Positions 17,337 to 25,425 of a stretch of DNA of 64,000 nt are shown here, in pieces. Origin of the DNA: JAICWP01 sp035278025 (GTDB taxonomy: Bacteria; Acidobacteriota; Terriglobia; Terriglobales; Acidobacteriaceae). Under the pieces are notes generated by a model that saw only the letters and a program-made list of their open reading frames with translations, made no database searches and was not told where the DNA came from. The DNA is taken from the NCBI GenBank assembly GCA_035278025.1, contig DATEJK010000068.1:30618-94617 (forward strand). Reading direction: 5' to 3'. Within the stretch, counting starts at the first letter, position 1; the number at the start of each line of letters is the position of its first letter. The translations under genes and the position numbers were made by a program.

Positions 17337-17353
17337 GCTCGATCCTGTCGAGC
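17337..17353 (+). other. Small hairpin in the receptor leader
   Basis: GCTCGA (17337-17342) pairs with TCGAGC (17348-17353) across a 5-nt loop in the long untranslated leader before the TonB-dependent receptor. It may be a chance palindrome. The rest of 17300-17510 shows no gene or riboswitch that I recognise. Confidence 0.25.
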
Positions 17354-17511
17354 GGATTGTGGGTTGTTCAACATCGGGTGGCATGACAGCTGCCTTTGGG
17401 ATGGGCGTACTGCCCTTCCAGGCGGCAGGTTTATCCCTGGTCATCTGTGTGGCACGTCAGGCTCGTTGTTCCTAGGCCCAGGTTTTCGCGTCTGTCCGTG
17501 AGCCCTGCTGC

Positions 17512-17528
17512 TGGGAAAACGTTTCCCA
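17512..17528. promoter_or_regulatory. Putative second LacI-type operator (TGGGAAAACGTTTCCCA)
   Basis: Arms TGGGAAA and TTTCCCA are perfect inverted repeats around ACG, and the site contains the LacI-family AAnCGTTT core. It lies 72 bp before the receptor start codon and about 230 bp from the first operator, a spacing that would allow repression by looping. This is inferred from sequence alone. Confidence 0.5.
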
Positions 17529-17586
17529 TGGGTTCTTCCTTGTAATCATCGTGTTGAGATTCTTGGTCAACCCGTAACCGGCCCCC

Positions 17587-17593
17587 AAGGAGG
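17587..17593 (+). promoter_or_regulatory. Strong ribosome binding site for the TonB-dependent receptor
   Basis: AAGGAGG lies 7 nt before ATG17601. It is one of the strongest Shine-Dalgarno sequences in the window, fitting an abundant outer-membrane protein, and it fixes the start. Confidence 0.75.
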
Positions 17594-17600
17594 AAGCGTC

Positions 17601-20600
17601 ATGGAGCGGAAGCTCGTTTCTCAAATCCTGCGAGCTTTGTTGGCGATCGCAAGCGGAGTCATCCTGCTGATTCCCTTTTCCGCCAACGCTCAGGTGGATA
17701 CTGGCACCATCATCGGCAAGGTTGCCGACAGTTCTGGGGCGGTCATCACCGGTGCCAAGGTTACCCTCAAGAACGAGGGCACCGGCGTATCGCTCTCCAC
17801 CACCACTGGTTCGGACGGTCTCTACCAGTTCACGCCGGTCCGTATTGGCACCTACACGCTGGAAGCTTCGTCCTCCGGCTTCCAGACGGTGAGCCAGGTG
17901 CACGTTCCGGTCTACGTGGCCTCGCACCTGCAAATCAATTTCACGCTTCCGCCGGGCAATGTGTCGCAGACGGTGGAAGTGACGGGGGCGGCGCCTGTGC
18001 TCCAGACTCAGGACGCCTCGCTGGGCCAGGTGGTCAATACCCGGAACGTTAACAACCTTCCCCTGAACGGCAGGAATTTCACTTTTCTGGCGCAACTTGC
18101 GGCCGGGGTGAACACCCCCCAGGCTGATACGCGTGGCAACGCTTCCACCGGCGCTTTCGCCGCCAATGGACTGCGGCCGGCGCAGAACAATTACATGCTC
18201 GACGGCATTGACAACAATTCCGACACCGTTGACTTTCTCAACGGCACGAACTATGTCGTCCTGCCCCCGGTGGATGCCATCCAGGAATTCAAAGTTCAGA
18301 CTTCCGACTTCAGCGCCGAGTTCGGCCGCTCCGGCGCCGCTGTTCTCAATGCCAGCGTGAAATCCGGCACCAATAGCTTTCATGGCACCATCTGGGAGTT
18401 TCTCCGCAACGACAAGCTGGATGCCGCCGACTATTTCGAGAAAGTTCAGAACCCGGTTACCGGTCAACCTCAAACTCAGAAGGGCGAACTGCGCCAGAAC
18501 CAGTACGGCTTTGCCGTTGGCGGCCCGGTCGTGATCCCGCGTGTCTTCGACGGCCGCAATAAGATTTTTTTCTTTGGCGATTATGAAGGTTTCAAGCGCC
18601 GCCAGGGCAGCCCGCACACCGGCAGCGTTCCCACCCTGCTCGAACGCAACAGCGGATTCACCGATTTCTCCGATCTGATCACCGGACAGAGCGGCACCCA
18701 CACTGACGCCCTGGGCCGAACCATTCCTCTGGGTACCATTCTCGATCCCGCTACCACGCGCAACGTGACCGCCGGCGTGGTTGATCCCGTCTCCGGGCTG
18801 GTGGCCACAAGTACAGGTTTCGCCAGAGACCCCTTCGGCACCTGCCCGGCGAGCACCACGATTTTCACCCTGGCGGGATGTGGACTCAATCAACTGCCGG
18901 CCGGGCGGCTGGACGCGAATGCCATCAAACTCCTGAACCTTTACCCGAATCCCACCACCGGTTCCCTGTTCTCGAATTACGCCGCTTCGCCGAAATTGAA
19001 GGAAGACCGGCAGTCGTTCGATACCCGCCTGGACGTTAATTTCAACGAGAAGAACCAGACTTTCTTCCGCTTCAGCCTGGTGGATGATCCCCAGTTCATT
19101 CCTGGCATTTTCGGCGGCATCGCCGACGGCGGCGGCTTTCAGGAAGGCAATCAGACGGCGCTCGCGGAACAAGGCGCTCTCGCCTACACCCACGTGTTCT
19201 CTTCTACCGCCATTAACGTCGCGCGTGTGGGTTTGAACTACCTGCACACCACCCGGGTCTCTCCGGAAGCCAATAATCTGAGCGACCTGCCGGGACAATT
19301 CGGCATCCAGGGCATTCCTCAGGAACATGAGAACGGAGGTCTGCCGGCTTTTGGCATCAATGGCCTGCAGACTCTGGGCAGCAACGCCTTTTTGCCCTCG
19401 GATGAAGTCAGCTCCACCATTCAATTCACCGACGACTTCACCAAGATCTACGGCAAGCACACCTTCAAGATGGGATTTGAAGTTCAGCACGTGAAGTTCT
19501 CAACCCTGCAGCCGCCGTGGTCGCGCGGTGAATTCGACTTTGGCGGCAACTACACGGATATTCCCAACGTCGGTGGAGGCAATACCGGCCGCGCCATGTT
19601 CCTGCTTACGCCTACCGCTGCTACCGTACCTGGCGGCATCGATTATGTCGGTGGCCCCACCAGCGTGTTTGTTTCCAATATTTCGCTAACCGACAACGGC
19701 AAGAACTACTACGGCAGCTACATCAACGACGATTGGAAGGTTTCTCCCAAACTGACCCTCAACCTGGGTTTGCGCTGGGACTTTTTCGGCCTGGTCTATG
19801 AACATCACGGCAACCAGGCCAACTTCGTGCCCGGTGGGCCTCCTATTGGCTCTCCCTTGTACTTGATCCAGCAGGGCCCCAATTCCAACAACCTGTCGCC
19901 CAGTTTCCTGAGTCTGCTGGCCAAAGACGGAATTGGGCTGAAGATTGGGAATCAGTATGGCAAGGGGCTAGGCAACTCCCAAAAAACAAACTTTGCCCCG
20001 CGCTTAGGTTTCGCCTATCAGATCTCTGACAAATTGGTGGCGCGCGGCGGGTTCGGCATTTTTTACAACGGCTTCGAAAACCGCGGCTTCTCGCCCAATC
20101 TGGGGGAAAACTATCCCTTCCAGTTCAACTTCCAGTTCTTCAATCCCAATGACGGGGAACCCATTAACAATTTCGCGGGGTGCTCGACTGCCACCCCCGC
20201 CGGCGGGCCGACCCTGGAAACAGGGTTTACTTGCACGCCCCTCAGTCCCCTGTTAGTCAATGCCAGTGGACTGGCGTTGCGCGGAATCCAGTTCGATTAC
20301 ATTACCCCCTACTCCATGGGCGGGAACTTTACTCTGCAGTACCAACTCACTCCTTCCATGTCGTTGCAGGCCGGTTACGTTACCTCGCTGGCACGACATC
20401 TGGAGGTATTCCCCGGCTCCAACAACGTTACCCAACTGGCGCCGGCCAGTGCTGATCCCACCGATTTCCTTCAGTTTCCTGACTTTGGCCGGGGCAACAG
20501 CTTCGCCACCACCGATGGAAACAGCTACTATCACGGACTGCAGACCAAGCTGGAGAAGCAATTTGCGAACGGGCTGAATTTTCTCGCAACTTATACCTGG

Positions 20601-21407
20601 TCGAAGGTGCGTTCTGATGCTCTAGACTTGTTGAACGGCGGCAGCGTAAACAACAACGGCTACCGCGCTCCCAGTGTGCCCGGTATCGGCATCCATGCCG
20701 ACTACGGCCTGGCGCCATTCGACATTCGCAACGTTTTCCACTTCAGTGGCGGCTACCAGCTACCCTTCGGCCAGGGAAAGCATTTCATGGGCAACGCCAA
20801 AGGGGTTACAAATGCTCTGGCGGGTGGCTGGAGCATTATGTGGATTGCCACCGTGCAGGGCGGCCAACCCATTACCGTCGCTTGCCCTACAGCAACCACG
20901 GTCGGCGGCTTAAACTGCAATGCTTTCGTGATTCCCGGTAAAGATCCAACTCCTGGCCGGACTACCAGCGCGGATGGCTTGCCCGTTTTCCTGAATGCGG
21001 CAGCTTTCGCCCAGCCCTGCGTACTGGGAACCAACAATGCTCCAATTCCCAATGACCCCAATGGTTGTGTGCCCCTGACCGGCGTTGGCGCCATCGGCGG
21101 GCCGCAGCCCTCGCAGGTGGAAGGCCCGGGCTTCGACAGGCTGGACTTCTCCCTCTTCAAGGACTTCCGGTTATCCGAACGTTATCGCCTCCAGTTCCGG
21201 TCGGAGTTCTTCAACATATTCAATCACCCCAACTTCAACGCGCCTGGATTCGGCGGCAACGGCGTGGTGGCCATCCCGGGCTCTCTCAACTTCACTCCCA
21301 ACGGCGATGGCACGTTTGGGACCGGCACCTTCGGCGAGAGCGGCTCCACTCGCGACGCACCCTATGATCCCAGGCAGATTCAGTTTGCTTTGAAACTGTA
21401 TTTTTAG
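17601..21407 (+). CDS. TonB-dependent receptor, Oar-like, with carboxypeptidase-regulatory-like domain
   Basis: A 1268-residue outer-membrane transporter. After the signal peptide (MERKLVSQILRAL..., cleavage after ANA) residues of about 35-115 form a carboxypeptidase-regulatory-like beta-sandwich (GTIIGKVADSSGAVITGAKV). The plug follows, with NNLPLNGRNFTFLAQLAAG and YMLDGIDNN, the usual marks of this receptor class. The rest is a 22-strand beta-barrel ending in the aromatic terminus QIQFALKLYF. It has no SusD partner and heads an operon with a TPR protein, an alkaline-phosphatase-fold protein and an unknown. It probably imports oligosaccharides under LacI control. A strong AAGGAGG precedes the start. 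Confidence 0.92.
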   Translation: MERKLVSQILRALLAIASGVILLIPFSANAQVDTGTIIGKVADSSGAVITGAKVTLKNEGTGVSLSTTTGSDGLYQFTPVRIGTYTLEASSSGFQTVSQVHVPVYVASHLQINFTLPPGNVSQTVEVTGAAPVLQTQDASLGQVVNTRNVNNLPLNGRNFTFLAQLAAGVNTPQADTRGNASTGAFAANGLRPAQNNYMLDGIDNNSDTVDFLNGTNYVVLPPVDAIQEFKVQTSDFSAEFGRSGAAVLNASVKSGTNSFHGTIWEFLRNDKLDAADYFEKVQNPVTGQPQTQKGELRQNQYGFAVGGPVVIPRVFDGRNKIFFFGDYEGFKRRQGSPHTGSVPTLLERNSGFTDFSDLITGQSGTHTDALGRTIPLGTILDPATTRNVTAGVVDPVSGLVATSTGFARDPFGTCPASTTIFTLAGCGLNQLPAGRLDANAIKLLNLYPNPTTGSLFSNYAASPKLKEDRQSFDTRLDVNFNEKNQTFFRFSLVDDPQFIPGIFGGIADGGGFQEGNQTALAEQGALAYTHVFSSTAINVARVGLNYLHTTRVSPEANNLSDLPGQFGIQGIPQEHENGGLPAFGINGLQTLGSNAFLPSDEVSSTIQFTDDFTKIYGKHTFKMGFEVQHVKFSTLQPPWSRGEFDFGGNYTDIPNVGGGNTGRAMFLLTPTAATVPGGIDYVGGPTSVFVSNISLTDNGKNYYGSYINDDWKVSPKLTLNLGLRWDFFGLVYEHHGNQANFVPGGPPIGSPLYLIQQGPNSNNLSPSFLSLLAKDGIGLKIGNQYGKGLGNSQKTNFAPRLGFAYQISDKLVARGGFGIFYNGFENRGFSPNLGENYPFQFNFQFFNPNDGEPINNFAGCSTATPAGGPTLETGFTCTPLSPLLVNASGLALRGIQFDYITPYSMGGNFTLQYQLTPSMSLQAGYVTSLARHLEVFPGSNNVTQLAPASADPTDFLQFPDFGRGNSFATTDGNSYYHGLQTKLEKQFANGLNFLATYTWSKVRSDALDLLNGGSVNNNGYRAPSVPGIGIHADYGLAPFDIRNVFHFSGGYQLPFGQGKHFMGNAKGVTNALAGGWSIMWIATVQGGQPITVACPTATTVGGLNCNAFVIPGKDPTPGRTTSADGLPVFLNAAAFAQPCVLGTNNAPIPNDPNGCVPLTGVGAIGGPQPSQVEGPGFDRLDFSLFKDFRLSERYRLQFRSEFFNIFNHPNFNAPGFGGNGVVAIPGSLNFTPNGDGTFGTGTFGESGSTRDAPYDPRQIQFALKLYF

Positions 21408-21422
21408 ACCGCCATTTACACT

Positions 21423-21459
21423 CCCTGCGGCAGGAGCAAGTATGAATCCTGCCGCAGGG
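21423..21459 (+). other. Intercistronic 12-bp hairpin after the receptor gene
   Basis: CCCTGCGGCAGG (21423-21434) and CCTGCCGCAGGG (21448-21459) form a perfect 12-bp stem with a 13-nt loop, 15 nt after the receptor stop. No T-run follows (TATCTGCC), so it is not a standard terminator. It may protect the receptor mRNA 3' end or partly stop transcription before the TPR gene at 21515. Confidence 0.7.
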
Positions 21460-21514
21460 TATCTGCCTAGAGGCCGCTCCGCCTGCTCTAGCGCCGTGCT
21501 AACATTACCGCCCC

Positions 21515-22933
21515 GTGCCTGTGCTTTACCGATTGAGGTCGTCTTTTCTGCTGCTCGCCCTGGCCTTTGCCTCTGGCATTTTGGCAGGAGCCCAGCAGAA
21601 TCGGACTCTTGATCGCCAGTTTCAGGCGGCTGTCACGGACTATAACTCCGGCAAATACGCACAAGCGGCGACAACCCTGGAAGCTTTGCTCCCTCACGCA
21701 CCCAACAGCTTCGAGGTGCACGAACTGCTCGGGTTGGTCTATTCCGCGCAGCAGCAGAACCTCAAGGCCGGCGAACAACTGGAGGAAGCCGTGCGCCTGA
21801 ATCCCTCCTCCGCGCCAGCGAGGGGCAACTGGGCCACAGTGCTGATGCGCCTGGGGAAGCTTCAGTCCGCCGAAGTCCAATTTCGCAAGGCGGTTGCCCT
21901 GGAACCGCGTAACTTTGACGCTAATCACAACCTGGGCGAATTCTACGTTCAGACCCAGAAGCTGTCCCAGGCCACGCCGTTCCTGCAGCGCGCTCAGAAC
22001 ATCAATCCTGCTTCCTACGACAACGGTTATGACTTAGCCCTCGCCTACTTTGAAACTGGAAAGCTTGGTGACGCTCGGCGCGTTGTACAGGAGCTTTTGC
22101 GGCAAAAAGACACCGCGGAACTGCACAATCTGCTGGCGCAGGTCTCGGAGAAGAATGGCGATTTCATAACCGCGGCTCAGCAATTCCAGGCTGCGGCCCA
22201 CATGGAGCCGAGCGAAAGCAACCTGTTCGATTGGGGCAGCGAACTTCTCCTTCATCGCACTTTAGATCCCGCCATCCAGGTGTTTCAGGATGCGGCAGGC
22301 CGCTATCCGCAGTCGCCCAGGCTGGCCATCGGCCTGGGAATAGCGCTCTATTCCCGTGGAAATTATGACCTGGCCGTGGCATCGCTGCTGCGAGCCGCCG
22401 ACCTGAATCCCTCTGACCCCAACTGCTACTACTTCCTGTCCAAGGCTTACGACAGCTCGCCCAGCCAGGCAAACGAGGTTATCCAACATTTCCGTCGTTT
22501 TGCGGAGCTCAACCCACAAAACGCGCGCGCCCCTTATTACTACGCCATGAGCTTGTGGAAGGGCCGGCGCATGCAGGACAGCAGTGTAAATTTTCCGCAG
22601 ATCGAATCTTTGCTGAAAAAATCGGTGGCGCTTGACCCGCGGCTGGCGGAGGCCCATCTCCAGCTTGCCAACCTCTACTCCGACCAGAAGAGGTACGCCG
22701 AGTCAGTTGCGGAGTATCTGCAGGCCCTGGCGCAAAATCCCGAACTGTCTGAAGCCCACTATCGCCTCGCCCAGGCTTACGTGCACACCGGACGCAAAGA
22801 CCTGGCGCAAGAGCAGTTCGATCTGTACCAGAAAGCACGCACCCAGCATCAGGCTGAACTCGACCGGCAACGGGCCGCCATTCGGCAATTCGTTTATTCC
22901 GCTAAAAACACAGGCTCGGAGAGGTCTCAATGA
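21515..22933 (+). CDS. Exported tetratricopeptide-repeat protein
   Basis: A 472-residue protein starting at GTG21515 with a signal sequence (RSSFLLLALAFASGILAGAQQ, likely cleaved near residue 26), followed by about ten TPR units, for example HNLGEFYVQTQKLSQATPFL and HYRLAQAYVHTGRKDLAQEQF. TPR proteins scaffold other proteins. Here the partner may be the receptor encoded upstream or the 22999-24204 product downstream. It is 107 bp from the receptor stop, across a strong hairpin, so it may be expressed at a lower level. No Shine-Dalgarno is obvious, and the start is chosen for the signal peptide. Confidence 0.82.
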   Translation: MPVLYRLRSSFLLLALAFASGILAGAQQNRTLDRQFQAAVTDYNSGKYAQAATTLEALLPHAPNSFEVHELLGLVYSAQQQNLKAGEQLEEAVRLNPSSAPARGNWATVLMRLGKLQSAEVQFRKAVALEPRNFDANHNLGEFYVQTQKLSQATPFLQRAQNINPASYDNGYDLALAYFETGKLGDARRVVQELLRQKDTAELHNLLAQVSEKNGDFITAAQQFQAAAHMEPSESNLFDWGSELLLHRTLDPAIQVFQDAAGRYPQSPRLAIGLGIALYSRGNYDLAVASLLRAADLNPSDPNCYYFLSKAYDSSPSQANEVIQHFRRFAELNPQNARAPYYYAMSLWKGRRMQDSSVNFPQIESLLKKSVALDPRLAEAHLQLANLYSDQKRYAESVAEYLQALAQNPELSEAHYRLAQAYVHTGRKDLAQEQFDLYQKARTQHQAELDRQRAAIRQFVYSAKNTGSERSQ

Positions 22934-22998
22934 AGTTGTGCGGCTCCAAATAGAACAATTCGCAGTATTATTGCTGCACTTGGTGGGGTGGGTGGGCG

Positions 22999-24204
22999 AT
23001 GGCATTGGATATTTCAACTTCGTTGGTGAGTGGCCAGGCGGCACGCCTCCGGGAATTCAGCCCTGGAGAGCTCAGCCGCGCCCTTGCCCGCACCCGCCGC
23101 GATTTCCTGCGCAGCGCCGCCGGAGTCGCGTTGGGAAGCATGCTGCTGAGTTCCAAACTGCTCGCGGCAACCGCCATTCCACGCAAAAAGCGCAAGATCG
23201 TCGTCATCACTTTCGGTGGTGGGGCGCGCGACCAGGAAACCTTTGCCCCGCAAGGCCAGCAGAACATCCCTCACATGATGCGCGAGTTCATCCCTCAGGC
23301 CAGCTTCTTTACTCAGGTGGTGAATCGCGGCATCCTGGGCCACTATGTAGCCACCGCGAGCCTGGCTACCGGGGTGTATGAGACGATCAACAATTTCGCC
23401 TCCCTTCCCCCGCAACACCCAACCGTGTTCGAGTATTTCCGCAAGGAGTTGAGGCGGCCTTCCTCCGATGCCTGGGTCGTGGCCCCCAGCAACGGCTTCA
23501 ACCGCATTGGCGAGAGCGATTACCGCTCCTTCGGGTCAGGGCTGGGGGCACAAGTGATTTTGCCCAAGCACCTGCTCACAGCAGCTATGCGAGGCGTCAG
23601 CAGCACTGATTACCAGCATCTGCTCCGTGATAACTACGAGACCCCCTATTACGCTCCGCAACTCGGCGGCGGCGAGTTTGAATTGCGGCAGCTGGAGGAA
23701 ATTCTGAAGCTCTCCGTTGCGGACTTTAAGGCTCATGCCCGCACCCTCTCCAGCCCCGACGAGCTCTCCGTCTACATCGCGCGCCAGCTGATGCGGCAGG
23801 TATCTCCCAGCCTCTTGTGGATAACTTTGCATGATATTGATGTGGCGCACGCCGGCGCTTACTCGCTTTACCTGGAGGGCATTCAACGCACCGACCGGCT
23901 CTGCTCCGAATTGTGGAAACTTATCCAGAGCGAGCCGGAATACGCCGGCAACACCACTTTGCTGATCTTGCCGGATTTCGGCCGCGATTCCGACCTGGAT
24001 GCCGGCGGCAACGGCTTTCAGCATCACCGCACCGGCGACGCTCTCTCCCGCACTACCTGGCTGTTGGCTATGGGAGCAGGCGTGCGCGAAGGTGTGGTCT
24101 TCGACCGCCCTATTGATTCGACAGATCTTGCCCCAACTCTGGGCTCCATGTTGGGATTCTCCGCCTCCATGGCGCAGGGGCGGCCAATAGCAGAGCTCGC
24201 GTGA
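22999..24204 (+). CDS. Tat-exported protein with alkaline-phosphatase/sulfatase-like fold (DUF1501-like)
   Basis: A 401-residue protein with a twin-arginine signal (RTRRDFLRSAAGV, residues 32-44). The body resembles the alkaline-phosphatase superfamily. Candidate metal ligands are clustered as in sulfatases: HDIDVAHAG near residue 281, LPDFGRDSD near 320 and HHRTGD near 340, with an early IVVITFGGGARDQE segment. The match is fold-like only, the nucleophile is not clear, and the substrate is unknown. Folded, cofactor-loaded export by Tat fits a metalloenzyme. It ends in a GTGA overlap with the next gene, so the two are translationally coupled. Confidence 0.7.
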   Translation: MALDISTSLVSGQAARLREFSPGELSRALARTRRDFLRSAAGVALGSMLLSSKLLAATAIPRKKRKIVVITFGGGARDQETFAPQGQQNIPHMMREFIPQASFFTQVVNRGILGHYVATASLATGVYETINNFASLPPQHPTVFEYFRKELRRPSSDAWVVAPSNGFNRIGESDYRSFGSGLGAQVILPKHLLTAAMRGVSSTDYQHLLRDNYETPYYAPQLGGGEFELRQLEEILKLSVADFKAHARTLSSPDELSVYIARQLMRQVSPSLLWITLHDIDVAHAGAYSLYLEGIQRTDRLCSELWKLIQSEPEYAGNTTLLILPDFGRDSDLDAGGNGFQHHRTGDALSRTTWLLAMGAGVREGVVFDRPIDSTDLAPTLGSMLGFSASMAQGRPIAELA

Positions 24205-25415
24205 ACGCTATGCTTCCCAACCAGCTCCAAGCCGAGCACTTCACCGGCTATCGGCCGCAAGCCAGAAAACTGGTTGTTCACTATCTGCCGTTGTTGCGCC
24301 AGTTGCCGTTGAGCTTTTTGCCTAACCTGCTGCGGGAGGCAATTGATTATGACCTGAAATTCCCTGCTGAACGGCAAAACCTCGACCAGGAGCTGGCGAC
24401 GTTGGGCAGCCTCTCCCCACAGGAGTTGGACGACTGGATGCAGCCGTTCGTCCGCATCGCTCTTTCGCCCAATCTGGAGCGCGCGGACTGGGTCAATGCT
24501 CCCGCTCAGTACGTGGAACAGCTCTCCGCTTACCTATGGGCCACCCACCAGCTTGACTCCTTTCGCGCCGCAGCCCTCACGTATGCCGACCGCCTGCACG
24601 GCTTGGCGCCCCCCCGACCTCCGGCTGTGCCCCGACTGGGCATCAGCATTATCGGCCAGGGAGTAAGCTCCTACGATCAGACCCTCTTCCGCGATCTCCG
24701 CGCCCAAGGCGCATACTTCAGCCATGTCAACCCGGCAAACGGTGTGCAGTTGCTGCTGGATGTGGTGGCCGGAAGAGCCAAAGCCCATCCCGAACCCTAT
24801 GCGCACTGGTACATTGACGGCGGTGAAGCCGCCAATCATGACTCCGCCCTGACGTGTGTCTCTTACCAGGCTTTGGAGCCGGTGCGCTCATCGTTGTTGC
24901 GCAAGATCCAGGCAGAAACCGAACGCCCGGGCATGGGACCGGAAGCGCTGCGTACTCTGTTGGCGCGGCTGCGCCCAGCGGATCTGGGGATGAACGCCGC
25001 GGGCGACCCCATCCTCGATTACTTCCAGCTGAAGCTGCTTACCGAAGGTTCTGGAACCCAGATTTTCAGCACCACCTTCGCCCAGTGGGGAGCGCGGGAA
25101 GTCCTGCGCCGCGCGCAACCGCTGACCCTGCTGGTACGGTTCGCCCCCCGTCAGCGGCAGAGACCGATGAGTGAATTGCTGTCCGCCAGGCGCTCTCCCG
25201 CACAACTTGATCCCATCGGCTCGCTCATTGATGGCGACATGGGCGCCTATTACAACTGGGTGAACCAGCAGCGCCTCCCAGGGGCGGACAAGTCTTCCTT
25301 CCTGGCATGGTTCGAAGATCACAACCAGGCCCTGGCCATCGGCCCGGCCCTGCCCCGCGGGACCGAATCCAACTCGCCGGCCGACCTGCGCCAAATCGTG
25401 AACTGGATGACTTGA
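24201..25415 (+). CDS. Unrecognised 404-residue protein coupled to the phosphatase-fold gene
   Basis: A protein I do not recognise. It starts at GTG24201, overlapping the previous stop as GTGA, and has no signal peptide or membrane helix, so it is probably cytosolic. The N-terminal 140 residues look helical, with Leu- and Arg-rich segments. The middle has GISIIGQGVSSYDQTLF and HWYIDGGEA, which could be an alpha-beta core. The end is rich in Pro and Arg. Coupling to a Tat-exported protein could mean a dedicated chaperone or a cytosolic partner, but this is speculation. Codon use matches the neighbours and there is no sign of decay. Confidence 0.75.
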   Translation: MNAMLPNQLQAEHFTGYRPQARKLVVHYLPLLRQLPLSFLPNLLREAIDYDLKFPAERQNLDQELATLGSLSPQELDDWMQPFVRIALSPNLERADWVNAPAQYVEQLSAYLWATHQLDSFRAAALTYADRLHGLAPPRPPAVPRLGISIIGQGVSSYDQTLFRDLRAQGAYFSHVNPANGVQLLLDVVAGRAKAHPEPYAHWYIDGGEAANHDSALTCVSYQALEPVRSSLLRKIQAETERPGMGPEALRTLLARLRPADLGMNAAGDPILDYFQLKLLTEGSGTQIFSTTFAQWGAREVLRRAQPLTLLVRFAPRQRQRPMSELLSARRSPAQLDPIGSLIDGDMGAYYNWVNQQRLPGADKSSFLAWFEDHNQALAIGPALPRGTESNSPADLRQIVNWMT

Positions 25416-25425
25416 GCGAGCGCAA

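Noticed and set aside
17448..17470. Possible sigma-54 promoter (TGGCACG then TTG)
   Set aside because: The two elements are 9 bp apart instead of 4, and the GC of the -12 element is missing.
17472..19490. 672-codon open frame on the minus strand opposite the TonB-dependent receptor
   Set aside because: It lies wholly under a receptor gene with signal peptide, family motifs and a strong ribosome site. Its product is Gly/Arg/Glu-rich without a recognisable domain, as expected of a GC-rich antisense shadow.
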